In this document: positions 53,601 through 64,000 of the stretch, one piece after another
How positions within the stretch are numbered: position 1 is the first letter of the stretch
How the letters are laid out: each line of letters begins with the position of its first letter
Origin: Dioscorea cayenensis subsp. rotundata
Taxonomy: Eukaryota; Streptophyta; Magnoliopsida; Dioscoreales; Dioscoreaceae
Reading direction: 5' to 3'
Length of the DNA: 64,000 nt
Assembly (NCBI RefSeq): GCF_009730915.1
Contig: NC_052480.1
Coordinates: 3,968,001 to 4,032,000, forward strand
Program-made: the position numbers and the translations under genes
Notes under the pieces: model-generated
Databases searched by the model: none
The model's input: the letters and a program-made list of their open reading frames with translations, nothing else
What the model was told of the DNA's origin: nothing

Positions 53601-55288
53601 AGTAATTTCAAAAAGAGCCCCCCTAATTTCATCAATACTAGCAATATCATTGAAATCTCCCCCCATAAGTGAGGGAAGATTGAGGGTAGTGATACGAGAA
53701 AGAGATTTCCAAAGTCTTTTGTGACCAGAAGTCACCTGCTAATTGTAAATAGTGGTGAGAATCCAAGTATCATTAGCATTAGAGATAATGAGATGGAGGG
53801 CAAATCTAGATAATGCGATTGGGGTAACAACACCAGCAAACTTCTGCCATAGGACAATGATTCCCCCAGAGAAACCGATAGAAGGAATAGGCGCCCAATC
53901 CCAATTTTTCTTGAATATGTTACAGAAACGAAGTGTTCGGTCAGTATTAGATTTGGTTTCAACTAAACAGAGGAAGTTAGGCTTTAATCTAGCCATAATG
54001 TCTTGAATGTAGTCAATTGTTATGGAGTTTGAGAGACCCCTGCCATTCCAAGTAAAGATTTTGATCATTAGAAACAACATGAAATAATTAGGAAGAATGA
54101 AAAGATTAAATGGAGAAGTTTACGAAGTAAGGGATTTTCTCCCTTTTTTTTTGACTTTGTGCCACTCTTAGATGGCTCCCTTCTAGATAAAGCTTCCAAT
54201 TTGATGTCTTTTTGATACTGACAGAGAACCATATCATCATCAGGTTCAGGGAGGGAACCAGAGTCGTCAGATCCATGGTCCTCCAGTTGTTCATCCATTT
54301 GATCAGTGTTTGAGAGAGCATCGACAACTTTGTCAACAACCAGAAGGTGGCGGTCGGTAGGGTTGGGAGGCTCTGAGGAGTCAGTGAAAGGTTTCGAAGA
54401 GATGAGTAAGGGTTCTAATGAGGATCTTCTAACGAAAGAGAGGGCTAAGGGCTGGGGGAGACTTTCTCTTGGTTCAAGGCGCAGAGAGGAGCAAATGGGC
54501 GGCTCTGTGGAAGGGATTGGCAGTGTCTCCTCGGGACAATGAGGGGGCGAGTCAGAGCAAATGCCTTTTCCTTTAGAAAGTTGATTTGATTGAATGATGG
54601 GCGACAGAGCCTCGGAACCTTGAGAAATAGGAAAAGTGTTATTGGGATTATGTGACTCCACAGTCGAGGGGATAGTGAGAGGATGAGAATACCTTCCCCT
54701 CCCGTTACGACCGCCTTGTTTGGAAAAAAGCGAAGAGCTAGACACGTGTGAGAGGGGGGACGGGAGCCATGCATGATGACACGTGTCCAATTCTTGATCA
54801 TCGTCTCCCTAAGGTTGCTTTGAATTAGGGTTTCGGCGAGGATCACAGCCAGGATCTCCACCACGACCGTCTCCATGCCTCCCGAGTATTCCCCGTTGAG
54901 AGTTACGACGTTCGCGTGGTTTCAACCAAGGCCCATAATCACCATCGGAACCCTGAAGGAAAGAAAATAGGACATTGGAAGCGCCCTATTGTCCCTTGTC
55001 TGCTCATCAACCATCATTCCCGAATCGTTTTGCACCACTTTCGAAGGGGAGATCTCCGGGGGCACATGAGATTCAAGTTGATGTCAATTGCTGACAATAG
55101 GGCAGTGGGCTTCACTGTGGCCTATCATCCAACACCTGAAACAGTAAACATGGAGTTTTTCATATAAGACAAGAATAAAAACAGAGAATTCTCCGTAGTG
55201 AACTCAGATACCCTGTTGGAGGGTTTTGCTCAAATCAAGCTCAACACAGACTCGAGCAAATTTAGCCCTCGAACGGTAAGATAGAAAT

Positions 55289-56670
55289 TGAAATTAAACT
55301 ACATTAGCACAAACATCAATATACAAAAAATAATTAAGAGATGTAATGTGAAAATGATAGAAAATAATATTTTTTTTTCTGTACTTAATTTAGTCTTCTT
55401 GCTCTTCTAATGGATGATTAAGGTATATAATGGTATAGAAAACAATTCCCTGTTGTTATAATTAATAAAAAAAAAAGTGTTTTTTTTAGCAAGCCAACAA
55501 GTGCTATAGTTTAAATTTTAACTTGCATTGCTTAATTTGATGAATCCTTATGGTCAACAATGATTTTTTTTTTTAAAAAAAAAAACAAAGTGGATAAACC
55601 ACGTTCAACAATGACTTCCTTGATTTTGTGTTCTGTTTAATCTAATGAAATTACAATAATATATGTATGCATTTTTTATATAAATTCAAATTACAAGCCC
55701 TTGCATTTTTATTTCTTATGATGACTATTCCAACTAAAATTTCTAAAGTTGTATTCAAATTAAAAAAATCATTTCTTCTCCATAATACTTTTTTTGGAAA
55801 TAGTTATGCAGTTGTTTATGAAATTAATCTAAAACAATCTAAATTATTTAGTGCAATACCCATAACTAATTTTAGATTTCTCAACCATAGAGATACATTA
55901 TGTCTGATTACACAAATGATTTGGAAAAGAACCTGTCCTAAAAGATCAACTTTTTTTAACTATTTAACTTGGGATAATCATGTACTCACATTGGATAACT
56001 CTAGCGGCTAGAAAATGCAATCGATTCTTAACCATTACATGTGTATTATGCTAGGCAACAACTGAATAACCACCCACATGCTACTTCTCTGCGCCTTTTC
56101 TGAGCATGTTTGGTTTTGTTTCAGTCGGACATTTAGGCTCTTATACCCTCAAAGAGTTGTGGGGATTGTAAAGGTCCCACCTTACTTCATCTCTAAGAGA
56201 TGTAGGCGACGTACTCATAATCTCCAATATACAACTAGAAATAAATGCGTGAATTTTTTATGAAAAATATTTTTCATACGTTGTTATTGTCTCCAAAGTT
56301 ATTTATATATTTTTGTCATTAATTAATAAAAGTTAGAAGCCAAGGGAGCAAGACGGAAAGATTCAACACTAACCTAGGTGATCACACAAAGAGGATAGAT
56401 TAGTTAGGAGTTGTTTTTTCAATTCCTCTCCTTTAGGAGCACCGGGCTTTGTTCAATGTTTTCTCTTTCTTTTTGTGTTGTTCCAATCTCTTTTGTTGTC
56501 AAGATCCACCCTTAGTAGATCATTTTTGTTGTTCTCTTTATATATATATATATATGTATGTATTCTCTTTTACATTTGTACTACGTTGGTCAGCTACAAT
56601 GTTTTTTTTTTCAATGACCGTGGTTAAAAAAAAAATCCATAGCTAATTACAAAGTTATATATATATATAT
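55289..56670. other. intergenic, no gene seen
   Basis: AT-rich sequence with homopolymer runs. One 114-codon open frame (55667-56011) has no family resemblance. A (TA)n run lies near 56539-56553. Confidence 0.5.
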
Positions 56671-56933
56671 AGAACCCATCATCTGGGGACGTCCCCTAGA
56701 TTTCAAATCTAGGGATGTCCATAGTAGCTCTCATCGAATAATCGGCATTCTTATCATTATGAAACGATGAAACCGCGTTCTACGGTGTTGATACGATGAT
56801 CATGAGCAAGTAAAAAAGTGTCAGACGTTTATATAATCAATCAACCATCTGGATGATGATCTAACGAACTAGATTTAAAAAGCATCTCTAGATTTGAAAT
56901 CTAGGGGACGTCCCCTGAGATGATGTTTTTCCC

Positions 56934-56934
<1 letters not shown>
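56671..56934. mobile_element. 264-bp MITE with palindromic terminal inverted repeats
   Basis: Both ends carry about 40 bp of inverted repeat containing CATCATCT, GGGGACGTCCCC and CTAGATTTCAAATCTAG. Each of the last two is itself (near-)palindromic. The element sits inside a (TA)n tract (56655-56670 and 56934-56960), so the insertion target was probably TA. The interior has no coding frame. A TA target suggests Tc1/mariner or Harbinger relatives, but the long structured TIR is unusual for them. Confidence 0.8.
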
Positions 56935-56964
<30 letters not shown>

Positions 56965-57324
56965 TATGATTTTAGCTTGGAATAGACATAATATTGATTT
57001 AATTGATATAACAAAAAATTAATTTAAAAATTTTAAAATTTTAAAAAATGTTTTTCTAATTGATGATAAATGTTTAATCATATTGAATTTTCAATATTAA
57101 TAATTTAAATCTTCTAAAAAAAATGTTGGCACGATAACTGAATGACTATGAAAAAAACATTTGGTCTACATATAATTTCCTAGTTTTACGAAGGTATAAA
57201 TGAAAATGCTTTTTCTTTGCCTTAAATAATTTCGAGTTTTCCGAGGAGTTTTGAGTAAACTTGTTAGTATACATCACAAAGCAGCGATCAACGCAACCCG
57301 AGCGAGCGAGAGAGAGAGCACGCG

Positions 57325-57516
57325 ATGGCGAAGCCATTGGGACCAACGGGGGAATTCTTCAGGAGAAGGGACGAATGGAGGAAGCACCCGATGGTGGGGA
57401 ACCAGATGAGGCATGCCCTGCCCGGCCTCGGCACGGCGCTCGTTGCCTTCGGCATCTACCTCATCGGTGAGGCCGCTTACAACCGCTTCTACCGCACACC
57501 TGACTCCCAGCATTGA
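57325..57516 (+). CDS. NDUFB3: NADH dehydrogenase 1 beta subcomplex subunit 3 (complex I B12)
   Basis: An intact 63-residue frame, MAKPLGPTGEFFRRRDEWRK at the start, matching plant NDUB3 proteins almost word for word, including HPMxxNQMRHALPGLG. It is an accessory, non-catalytic subunit of the membrane arm of mitochondrial complex I. One transmembrane segment spans about residues 31-52 (LPGLGTALVAFGIYLIGEA). The arginine-rich N-terminus faces the matrix in known structures. The C-terminus after the membrane segment is short (YNRFYRTPDSQH). The coding sequence has no intron. A donor-like CAGGTATC at 57533 suggests an intron in the 3' UTR. Confidence 0.95.
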   Translation: MAKPLGPTGEFFRRRDEWRKHPMVGNQMRHALPGLGTALVAFGIYLIGEAAYNRFYRTPDSQH

Positions 57517-59922
57517 ACCCTAGCTTCTGTTTCAGGTATCTTCTCTTCTGTTCTCCGGATGGGCCGGATTTGCACTTTCATGGTTGGTTATTAGGGATTT
57601 TAGGGTTATTGGAGAAATTGGGGCATTTATATCTTTACTGAATATGGATCTGTTTCGTTGTTCTTTTTTTTTTTTTTTCTTTCTTGATTAATGGTTGGAT
57701 CTATGTTCTTCTTTGATTATTTGGTCGATTAAATGTGTAAAGATGGTATTTTGATCTTGTCTCATGATCTGTTTTTAAGGATGGATAGGATTGTTGATTT
57801 TCTAGACTGGCAGTGCTTTTCGTACTTTAGGATGATTTTTGTTGGTTTTTATTTGTGGAATTGATGCATTGTTTTCAAAGATGGCATACTTTGTAAATTA
57901 TGCTTTGCATGCTTGCCTCTTAATTTCCAATTTAATCGTGATGTTTTCTGTCAGTCCATCCCTTGTTCATTTTTGTTTTTGATCAATCAAAATTAAACAT
58001 TGTTAGAGCTTTTCTGTCTTTTATTGGTTGTGCTATTGATTGGTTGTTCTTGATTTATTAATTTTGAAGAGGTCTGATAAGTGGCATGGGTTATACTCTT
58101 GTTTTTATATTGTAATATGCTATGGTAATATATGTGTGCTAACTCAGGCCAAAGAATTGATTAACATGGCATGAACTTCTCTGAGGAAATATCTGTTGTT
58201 TTTTAATTTCTCTCTGGCACTGCAAACATTTGCATTCAGTACGTAAAAACTTCCATGCACCTTATGAAACTTTAGGTATTTTTGTCTAAATTGCTAACTT
58301 TTAAGAAAGTATGATCCGTTTTTCCTTATCATTTGTGATACATTTCACATGACCACATCTTAATGTTGGAAGTGCTCACTTTGTACATGCGGTTCTTCTT
58401 ATGCACCTGAATTGACACAGCTTACTACCATCACAATTCACAAGATTAGGATATCACTAGTGTGTTTCATCAAATTGTTTGAACATTATTGACAATTTTA
58501 AGGTGTCCATGTTATGTGCTTTAGATATATATAGCACTTGGGATTTTCTTCTTATGTTGGCGAGGTAAACTGGGAACTACATGGTTAGAATGCAGCTCCT
58601 TATCAATGTTTCATATTGAAGATTTCATTCTATATAAATAGATTGGATTGAAAACTAATCAATTTTTGGTATATAATCGGTTCATGGTATCTAGGTTTTT
58701 GTCTTGAAATTAGTTTTTGAAATGTGGAGTAAATTGAATTTGTTACTCATTTCATTTGTAATTAGGAACTGTTCATTTTACCATAAGTGGGGATAGTGGT
58801 TGAACTGGCCGGCTCCCCGTTGTGCATGTCATTGTAAGCAGGGAAGTAACATTCCCCACTTCTCCCACTCCTTTCATTTTAGTTAAAAACCATTTCAATA
58901 TTTTTTATTACTGCAATGGGGAGAATGGGCAATATATAAAATCTCACTTATTCCCACTTCCCCCAACCATCCTGATCCCTTTGAAGGTATTTTGATGCTC
59001 CTGATCTCTTCGTCGCCTTTTCATTCATGTGAAATGAACATATGAAGTGCAATCTTTCCACTGCTTCCAACTACATTGGCAAAGTGGGACTTCCACCCCT
59101 TGTTTCACCTCCTCACACTTTCTTAGGATGTTTGGGATATATGCTTGTGGTTTCTTACAAATGAGCAATGAAAAGATGGCAACATTATGGAATACTCGGA
59201 ATTTCCATATAGTTGTGAGTTGCAGTGCGGTTGCTTATGTTGAAACCTTGAATGGCACTCTTGATGCTATTCTTCCAAAGCTCTCTTGGTATAAGGATGA
59301 ATAAAACATTGATGAAAATTTGATTGCTGTGTTGCTTGATGAAATTTCTTGGCCAATATCTTCATTTAGTCATGTTATTAATTAAAATATACGGTTAACA
59401 TACATGATTATTTGTCATATTAATCTTTGACCTGTTTATTATGCAGTCACCAAATAGACATTGGTAGAAAAAGGCTTGATTATTTATGTACATGTCTAAT
59501 TTTGTTTTCAATCAGAAAATGATTTACTAAGCCATAGAGCGACCTGTGCAGGTGCAAATGTAGCAATGGGGATAAATACTCTGAACTTGGAAGCATTTTC
59601 TTCTTGCATTTCATGTTTTGCTGCTGAACAGTAATGCTCAATCTGTGTGCTCATGTGGACTTACTATGTTATTTTGAATCAGGTTATGTCAAACTCGTAT
59701 AAACTTGCTCTCACATGCTTGTGTTGAAAATAAATGAAAAGCAGACTTCTCCCATTTTGTGTCAATTTCTCCAAAACTTGCAGGAAATTGTCCAAAGGAT
59801 GTTGTCATTTTTCATAATAAACTGCTTAACAATGTACAAGTTTCAGCTAAAAGATAAACCAGCAAACCATGATGCATCATACATACACAAACAGGTCATG
59901 CAAGAGCAATGAGTTCCTATAT
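57517..59922. other. NDUFB3 3' UTR region and intergenic DNA
   Basis: T-rich, intron-like sequence follows the stop codon, and a 3' UTR intron is likely. An 85-codon frame at 59047-59304 has no family match that I recognise. No further gene is supported. Confidence 0.5.
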
Positions 59923-61374
59923 TTATACATCACCATCATAGAGTGAATCTGTACTTGGCCGGATAGAAACTCTCTTTGATCTGATCCCCCGCCGGTTGTC
60001 CTCATCATCCCTACCTCTACCATTTGCCATTGCCTCCGAATATGAAGCATATCTTCTTCCATAAGGAGGACCTCTAACATGCCTATTTGGTTGGCTTCCC
60101 ATTGTTTCTGCATCAGAAGCATATGATCTTTGGTTTGTTCTCTGCCCTCTTCCATAATAAGAACCTCTAGCATTCCTCTGCTCATCCATCCTAGAGCCAT
60201 CAGCTCTATCTACTCCCACTGTTTCTGGATCAGAAGCATATGATCTTTGGTCCGAGCTGCGCCTTATTCCATAAGCAGAACGTCTACCGTATCTCCGTCC
60301 ACCTCCCATTGCATTACCTTTTTCAATCTTTGAATCCCTGGAATACCTTGAGCTTCTTGCACCACCTTGATCATCATACAATTTTTTCAAACCTCCACCC
60401 TTCCTCGAAAACCTTGAGATCCAAGACGCGTTCCGAGACTTGAAACTAATATCAGCATTGCCTCCTCCGTCCTCCTCCTCCTCCTCCCTCGAAACCTCAA
60501 ACTCAGCAACTACATACTCCGTCTCCGGTCCATCTCCGCCTTGTCGTCGAGACGGAGATCTTCTTATGCTCCTCTTACTCCCATTCCAACCACCAATCCC
60601 AAGCTTTCCACCATCTTCATGCCCATAATTCACATCCCTTATTTCACCAACTTTATGCTTCTGGACATTCATCAAACACCTTGTGTGCACAATCCTCTCA
60701 TCACTCCCAACCTCCAAAACCTCTGATCCTTCTCTTCCATGGCGATCAGAAGATCTCCTTGAACTCCTCCTATATCCACCACCACCACCTCCACTTCTTG
60801 CAATCCAATCATCAAACCTAATCTCCCCCTCACCATCACCAATCCCATACGGCCTCACACTATGCACGACGCCCTTCGGGAAGAACCTCGCCGAAGGCAA
60901 GCCGTCCGGTGTACGGAACACCTGCGGCCCATCCTTCTCCGTCCACATATCGAACCCACCCGGCTTTTGAAACCGATCAGCCAACGCCTTCACTTGCTCG
61001 TCGGCCTTCACGGAGAACAGAGTCGGCGCGCGCTCCACGACTTCCCATGGCTTCTCTAGCTCCGCCACCGCTGCTTTGAGCTCCGCGCGCTTCCGCATCT
61101 CGTAGAGCTGCCGCTCCCGGCAGAGCCGGGCTTTGAGGAGCTGCTTCGCCTTCTTGGCCTGCATCCGCTTCCACTGCCACTTAGAGACGCCGCCGGGGAA
61201 CGTCCGGGGACCGCCGCCCATACGAATCGTGAGGGAACGAGGCTCGCGCAATGGCGAGAAGGAGAGCGTTGGGAATCGTAGTTGGTCGGAGCCGGAGAGA
61301 TGCCTCAGCGAGGAGAATGCGCGGTTTGTTGGGCTTGCGACGGCAAGAGTCGCCGGAATGATGGCGATCTCCAT
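59923..61374 (-). CDS. RH33-type helicase N-terminal homologue lacking the helicase core
   Basis: One uninterrupted frame of 483 codons. I start at ATG 61374, since the codon before the next upstream in-frame position is TTG. Residues 1-51 are S/T/R-rich without acidic clusters, like an organelle transit peptide. From residue 52 the sequence MGGGPRTFPGGVSKWQWKRM followed by a Lys/Arg-rich helix and ADRFQKPGGFDMWTEKDGP strongly resembles the N-terminus of plant DEAD-box helicases RH33/RH48, as I recall them. The remainder is rich in Arg, Ser, Gly and Asp, with imperfect repeats around RSYASDPET, RSYASDAET and RYASYSEAM, and it ends LYDGDV. No DEAD, GKT or SAT helicase motif is present here or in the 600 bp downstream. 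It may bind RNA in chloroplasts or mitochondria (inference). A shortened helicase gene is the alternative. Confidence 0.75.
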   Translation of the reverse strand: MEIAIIPATLAVASPTNRAFSSLRHLSGSDQLRFPTLSFSPLREPRSLTIRMGGGPRTFPGGVSKWQWKRMQAKKAKQLLKARLCRERQLYEMRKRAELKAAVAELEKPWEVVERAPTLFSVKADEQVKALADRFQKPGGFDMWTEKDGPQVFRTPDGLPSARFFPKGVVHSVRPYGIGDGEGEIRFDDWIARSGGGGGGYRRSSRRSSDRHGREGSEVLEVGSDERIVHTRCLMNVQKHKVGEIRDVNYGHEDGGKLGIGGWNGSKRSIRRSPSRRQGGDGPETEYVVAEFEVSREEEEEDGGGNADISFKSRNASWISRFSRKGGGLKKLYDDQGGARSSRYSRDSKIEKGNAMGGGRRYGRRSAYGIRRSSDQRSYASDPETVGVDRADGSRMDEQRNARGSYYGRGQRTNQRSYASDAETMGSQPNRHVRGPPYGRRYASYSEAMANGRGRDDEDNRRGIRSKRVSIRPSTDSLYDGDV

Positions 61375-62117
61375 TCTCGGCAAACCCTAAAGCTTCGATC
61401 GAGATCGAGATCGAAATCGTGAGAACGAGAGAGCTTGCTGATCTTCTTCACAAGAATCCAGGGGGGTTTTCGTAAATCTCATATTTATTGGGGGTATTAA
61501 AGATAAAACCTTTTTTTCTGTGGTTCTTTATAATATAACATTGCGAGGGTTATATATGCAAAAACAAAAAGGAAAAAAATTGTGAGGTCATTAATGAATA
61601 AATATATGAATTTTATATTAAAAGGTGTAAAATTACTACGACAACCTACCTGTGAGGTCATTAATAAATAAAGATATATTAATTTTAATTTTAAGTTATA
61701 TAAATAAAAAATAATTTATAAATTAAAACAACCAATAGCATGGTATTATTTACCTGCACAAAAAATTAAATACAAAACAACTTGCTTAAGTGATGTAAAC
61801 ATTTACAACTTGGACCAATCATAATGGCCTCTGGTAGCTTTAATATTATGCAAAACACAAACTTACATCAGTAAATGGGTAGTAAACACAAAACATACTG
61901 TAAGAAATATTTACATACAAGCTAAACAAGCTCTTTATCATTAGGACTATCCAAACATTTAAAGGAAAAAAAAAAAACTCAAAGCAAAAGAATTAATGGA
62001 TCATATATATGAAGTAAAGTGAGGTGAATTTCCATTTCTTCTACTTCAATCTTGATATTTTGTCTTTCTTTCTTTCCTTTTAACCTTTTCTGCGTAATTG
62101 CAAATTTCGCCTTGCCG
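61375..62117. other. promoter of the RH33-like gene and B-box 3' UTR
   Basis: GC-rich leader until about 61430, then AT-rich DNA with no gene. The final part should be the 3' UTR of the B-box gene. Confidence 0.5.
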
Positions 62118-63674
62118 TTAATTAGAGGCACCCGGTTCCGGGAATCCATAGCACTGATCCATTCCAGTCGTTTCGAGGATCTCACTCCACGGCCACTGCG
62201 ATCGACGGCCATCAACCTCATCGCCTGCAAGGTTCATCAGCGACATTTTTAGCTTCTTGTTGGCCGGTGAACTATTTGATGCTAAAGAGTTTGAACGGAT
62301 GTTGTTCCCATTGTTGCTGCTGCTGTTGCTGCTTACATTATTACTGCTACTGCTGATATTGCTACTATTATTGGTAAGATAGTGCTGGAGGGCTACTCTT
62401 ACCCCCGTGATAAGAAATCGTTGGTGCGACGATACAAAAGGGCTCGCCGAGTGAATTGACACATCACAATGCCGACAAAGTAATGCGCGATCCTCCAAGC
62501 AAAAGAAGTACCCGGTCTTCTCCTGCACATCCAAAATATTTGATGAATATACAAATGAGTGTTAGCCGAAGTTATGATCCACATCTTTACCATTTTAAAT
62601 AAAATCAGATTGATAACATCCCCTCCCTCGCAAGATGATCCTATCGATAACATTTTTTTCATTGAAAGCGTTGGTTATTGAATGAGTTATTATCGTTCAC
62701 GAGAAAACCATGACTTGTCTATGTTTCCCAAAGGTAAGGAGTTAAACAAACAGGTAGAATTGCATCGAAGATAAGGCAATAGTGCATCAAAGACAAGAAA
62801 CTCGAAAAATCAGCATATAAGATGGCTTTGATAGCAACTTCACATCAGAAATTACGCGTGTGCGGTGAAGTCACAACTCAGAAGCCACCGACAGTGATGC
62901 ACATTCTGGCAAATTATAAATGCCGATTATGGTAGATGCCTCAACCTCTACTGAACTTGTACTGCAACACAAAATAACTACATTGGGACCTCTCTGTCTG
63001 TCAGCCAATACCAGAGCTCTCAATCTTTCTTGAATATTCAAATCTCTACCAAAACTCACTTTAAAACTACACATTAAGATGAAAACATACAATCAAATGC
63101 AATGCAATATAAACAACTACATTAAGATGAAAAACATAGTACCAAATGCAATGCGATATACTACTACCTTAAAGTATCACATGGTTTGGTTTGGTTTTGT
63201 TTGGTGGAACATTGGTTGGGAACTAAAAATCTATTGATGCCATAAAAACAATTGAATTCAGACAATAGAACAATCCAATTCAGTCTAGAGATTAGTTTAA
63301 GAAGAACAACCAATGAAAACCCATGAACCCTAAATCCAACATAAAAAAAAATTCAATTTTGACAGCAAATCTCATCTAAACTAACATCAATTACTCTTAT
63401 ACTAAATTCAATTCAACAACAAGAACTAAAAAGAAAAAGCACAAAATCAAGAATTGGATCAACACACCTGGCAAATATCACAAGTGGGATTGGGAGAGGA
63501 ATTGGAGCTAGGGTTTGAGGAGGAGCAGGACAGTAGGGGCACACGCTGGTGTTTCCCGGCGAGCTTGTTAGCGGCGTGGACCTTCTCATCACATCCCCAG
63601 CAAAGCGCCGCCTCATCGGCGCAGCAAAGCACCGTCGCCTCCGCCCTCTCACATACATCACACTGTATCTTCAT
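62118..63674 (-). CDS. double B-box zinc-finger transcription factor (BBX18-25 class)
   Basis: Two exons, 63674-63468 and 62522-62118, joined across a 945-bp GT-AG intron to give 203 residues. B-box 1 (residues 5-47) has [20 protein letters not shown] with the later CxxC and H ligands ([16 protein letters not shown]). B-box 2 (residues 65-108) spans the exon junction ([33 protein letters not shown]). There is no CCT domain, which places it in the BBX group with two B-boxes only, regulators of photomorphogenesis that interact with HY5 and COP1. A Ser/Asn-rich low-complexity stretch (about residues 120-160) and a tail with WPWSEILE and YGFPEPG follow. All zinc ligands are intact. The Asn/Ser run is a codon repeat likely to vary in length. 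Confidence 0.93.
62523..63467 (-). other. intron 1 of the B-box gene
   Basis: GT donor at 63467-63466 and AG acceptor at 62524-62523, phase 0. It is AT-rich with no independent gene. The phase agrees with an unbroken second B-box. Confidence 0.85.
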
Positions 63675-63921
63675 CGTTTCCGTCACGGCCCCCCTCGTTT
63701 CCCACCCGTTTCCCTTAAAAAAAAGCTTTTTTTTAAATAAAAATAAAAAAGAAAAGAAAAGAAACAAGAACAATGACGAGTACCTGAACTCTCGCCGGAG
63801 CTTTGCCGGAGCTTAGCGGATATAGGATCCGAGAGAGAGAAGAACCGTTAACCCGAAAGGGATTTGGATCCGATAAGAGAGAGAGAGATGGAGAGAATGA
63901 GGAAGAAGACGGAGGAGTGTG

Positions 63922-63930
63922 TGTATATAG
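63922..63930 (-). promoter_or_regulatory. probable TATA box of the B-box gene
   Basis: The minus strand reads CTATATACA, followed by a CT-rich leader (TCTCTCTCTCTTATC near 63870-63890). A likely short 5' UTR intron begins at CAG|GTACTC (63783) and ends in a T-rich TTAAG near 63716. This is assignment by motif and position only. Confidence 0.5.
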
Positions 63931-64000
63931 AAAAGTCGGCGAGGAAAAGAGATATTTTGTTGCTTTTGATGATATTATTATTAGCTTTCAAGTGGAGAGA

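Larger units (their letters stand above)
49690..55288 (-). mobile_element. 5'-truncated L1-type LINE (plant RNase H-bearing)
   Basis: A non-LTR retrotransposon of about 5.6 kb whose ORFs are interrupted in many places. ORF1 begins within its DUF4283-type domain (RAKFARVCVELDLSK, about 55275-55230), so the 5' part is missing. It carries a CCHC zinc knuckle C-x2-C-x4-H-x4-C (about 55150-55105) and an acidic C-terminal region ending near 54068. ORF2 follows with the endonuclease (FTWNGRGL start near 54055, LMGGDFNDI near 53650), then the reverse transcriptase at about 52530-51400 (KIDIEKAFDTLEW, GVRQGDPLS, the catalytic FADD). The zinc-finger RVT region lies at about 51230-50750, and a C-terminal RNase H at about 50250-49850 (TDASW, AEIDA-like VEIDAV, CDCPG). 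The 3' tail near 49690 lacks a clear poly(A), and no target duplication was found. The element is inactive and fairly old, as it hosts a SINE insertion. Confidence 0.93.

Noticed and set aside
55667-56011. A 114-codon plus-strand frame
   Set aside because: Phe/Leu/Lys-rich composition as expected from AT-rich DNA, with no domain and no supporting context.
59047-59304. An 85-codon plus-strand frame downstream of NDUFB3
   Set aside because: I recognise no family. It lies in T-rich, UTR-like DNA with no promoter or splice support.
61375-61383. Extending the RH33-like protein upstream to 61383
   Set aside because: The codon there is TTG, not ATG. The first ATG is at 61374.

Overview
This window looks like nuclear DNA of a flowering plant. 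It has an AT-rich intergenic background, GT-AG introns, and seven recognisable host genes of plant-specific or plant-typical type (CHIP, GDSL esterase, STICHEL family, ANTH adaptor, FAR1-related, NDUFB3, B-box). It also carries the usual plant load of MITEs, a LINE, SINE-like repeats and microsatellites. No bacterial or viral gene block was seen. I cannot name the species. One assembly gap of 1,000 N lies at 11589-12588.

Layout. At 65-3390 (minus) there is a decayed GH9 endo-glucanase that keeps its exon order. At 3.4-11.6 kb there is AT-rich repeat ground: a MITE-like element at 5878-6574, a 145-bp tandem duplication at 7561-7850, and a gene-free, probably retroelement-derived stretch from 9250 to the gap. 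At 12.65-16.65 kb (plus) is a complete eight-exon CHIP-type U-box E3 ligase, followed by a well-bounded hAT-type MITE (18247-18879). At 19.1-20.6 kb (minus) is a complete five-exon GDSL esterase/lipase. At 21.0-26.0 kb (minus) is a STICHEL-family gene. From 27.3 to 37.7 kb there are 10 kb of AT-rich sequence with no supportable gene. At 37.7-38.8 kb (plus) is an ANTH clathrin-assembly gene, at 40.4-43.2 kb (minus) a GGQ-type organellar release-factor homologue, and at 45.4-48.2 kb (minus) a FAR1-RELATED SEQUENCE gene. At 49.7-55.3 kb (minus) is a 5'-truncated LINE with a SINE nested in it, and at 56.7 kb a short MITE with palindromic inverted repeats. At 57.3 kb (plus) is the small complex I subunit NDUFB3. 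At 59.9-61.4 kb (minus) is a basic protein resembling the N-terminus of RH33-type DEAD-box helicases without the helicase. At 62.1-63.7 kb (minus) is a double B-box zinc-finger protein.

The genes do not form a pathway. They are ordinary dispersed plant genes with separate promoters.

The main technical message concerns four genes (STICHEL, ANTH, release factor, FRS). They keep family-like protein sequence throughout but switch reading frame at one-base changes, nearly all in homopolymer runs and mostly extra T/A. This looks more like consensus error than gene death. The GH9 copy differs: it has substitutions and non-homopolymer changes and appears truly dead. I found no convincing undescribed biological system. 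The most biologically open item is the helicase-less RH33-like protein.
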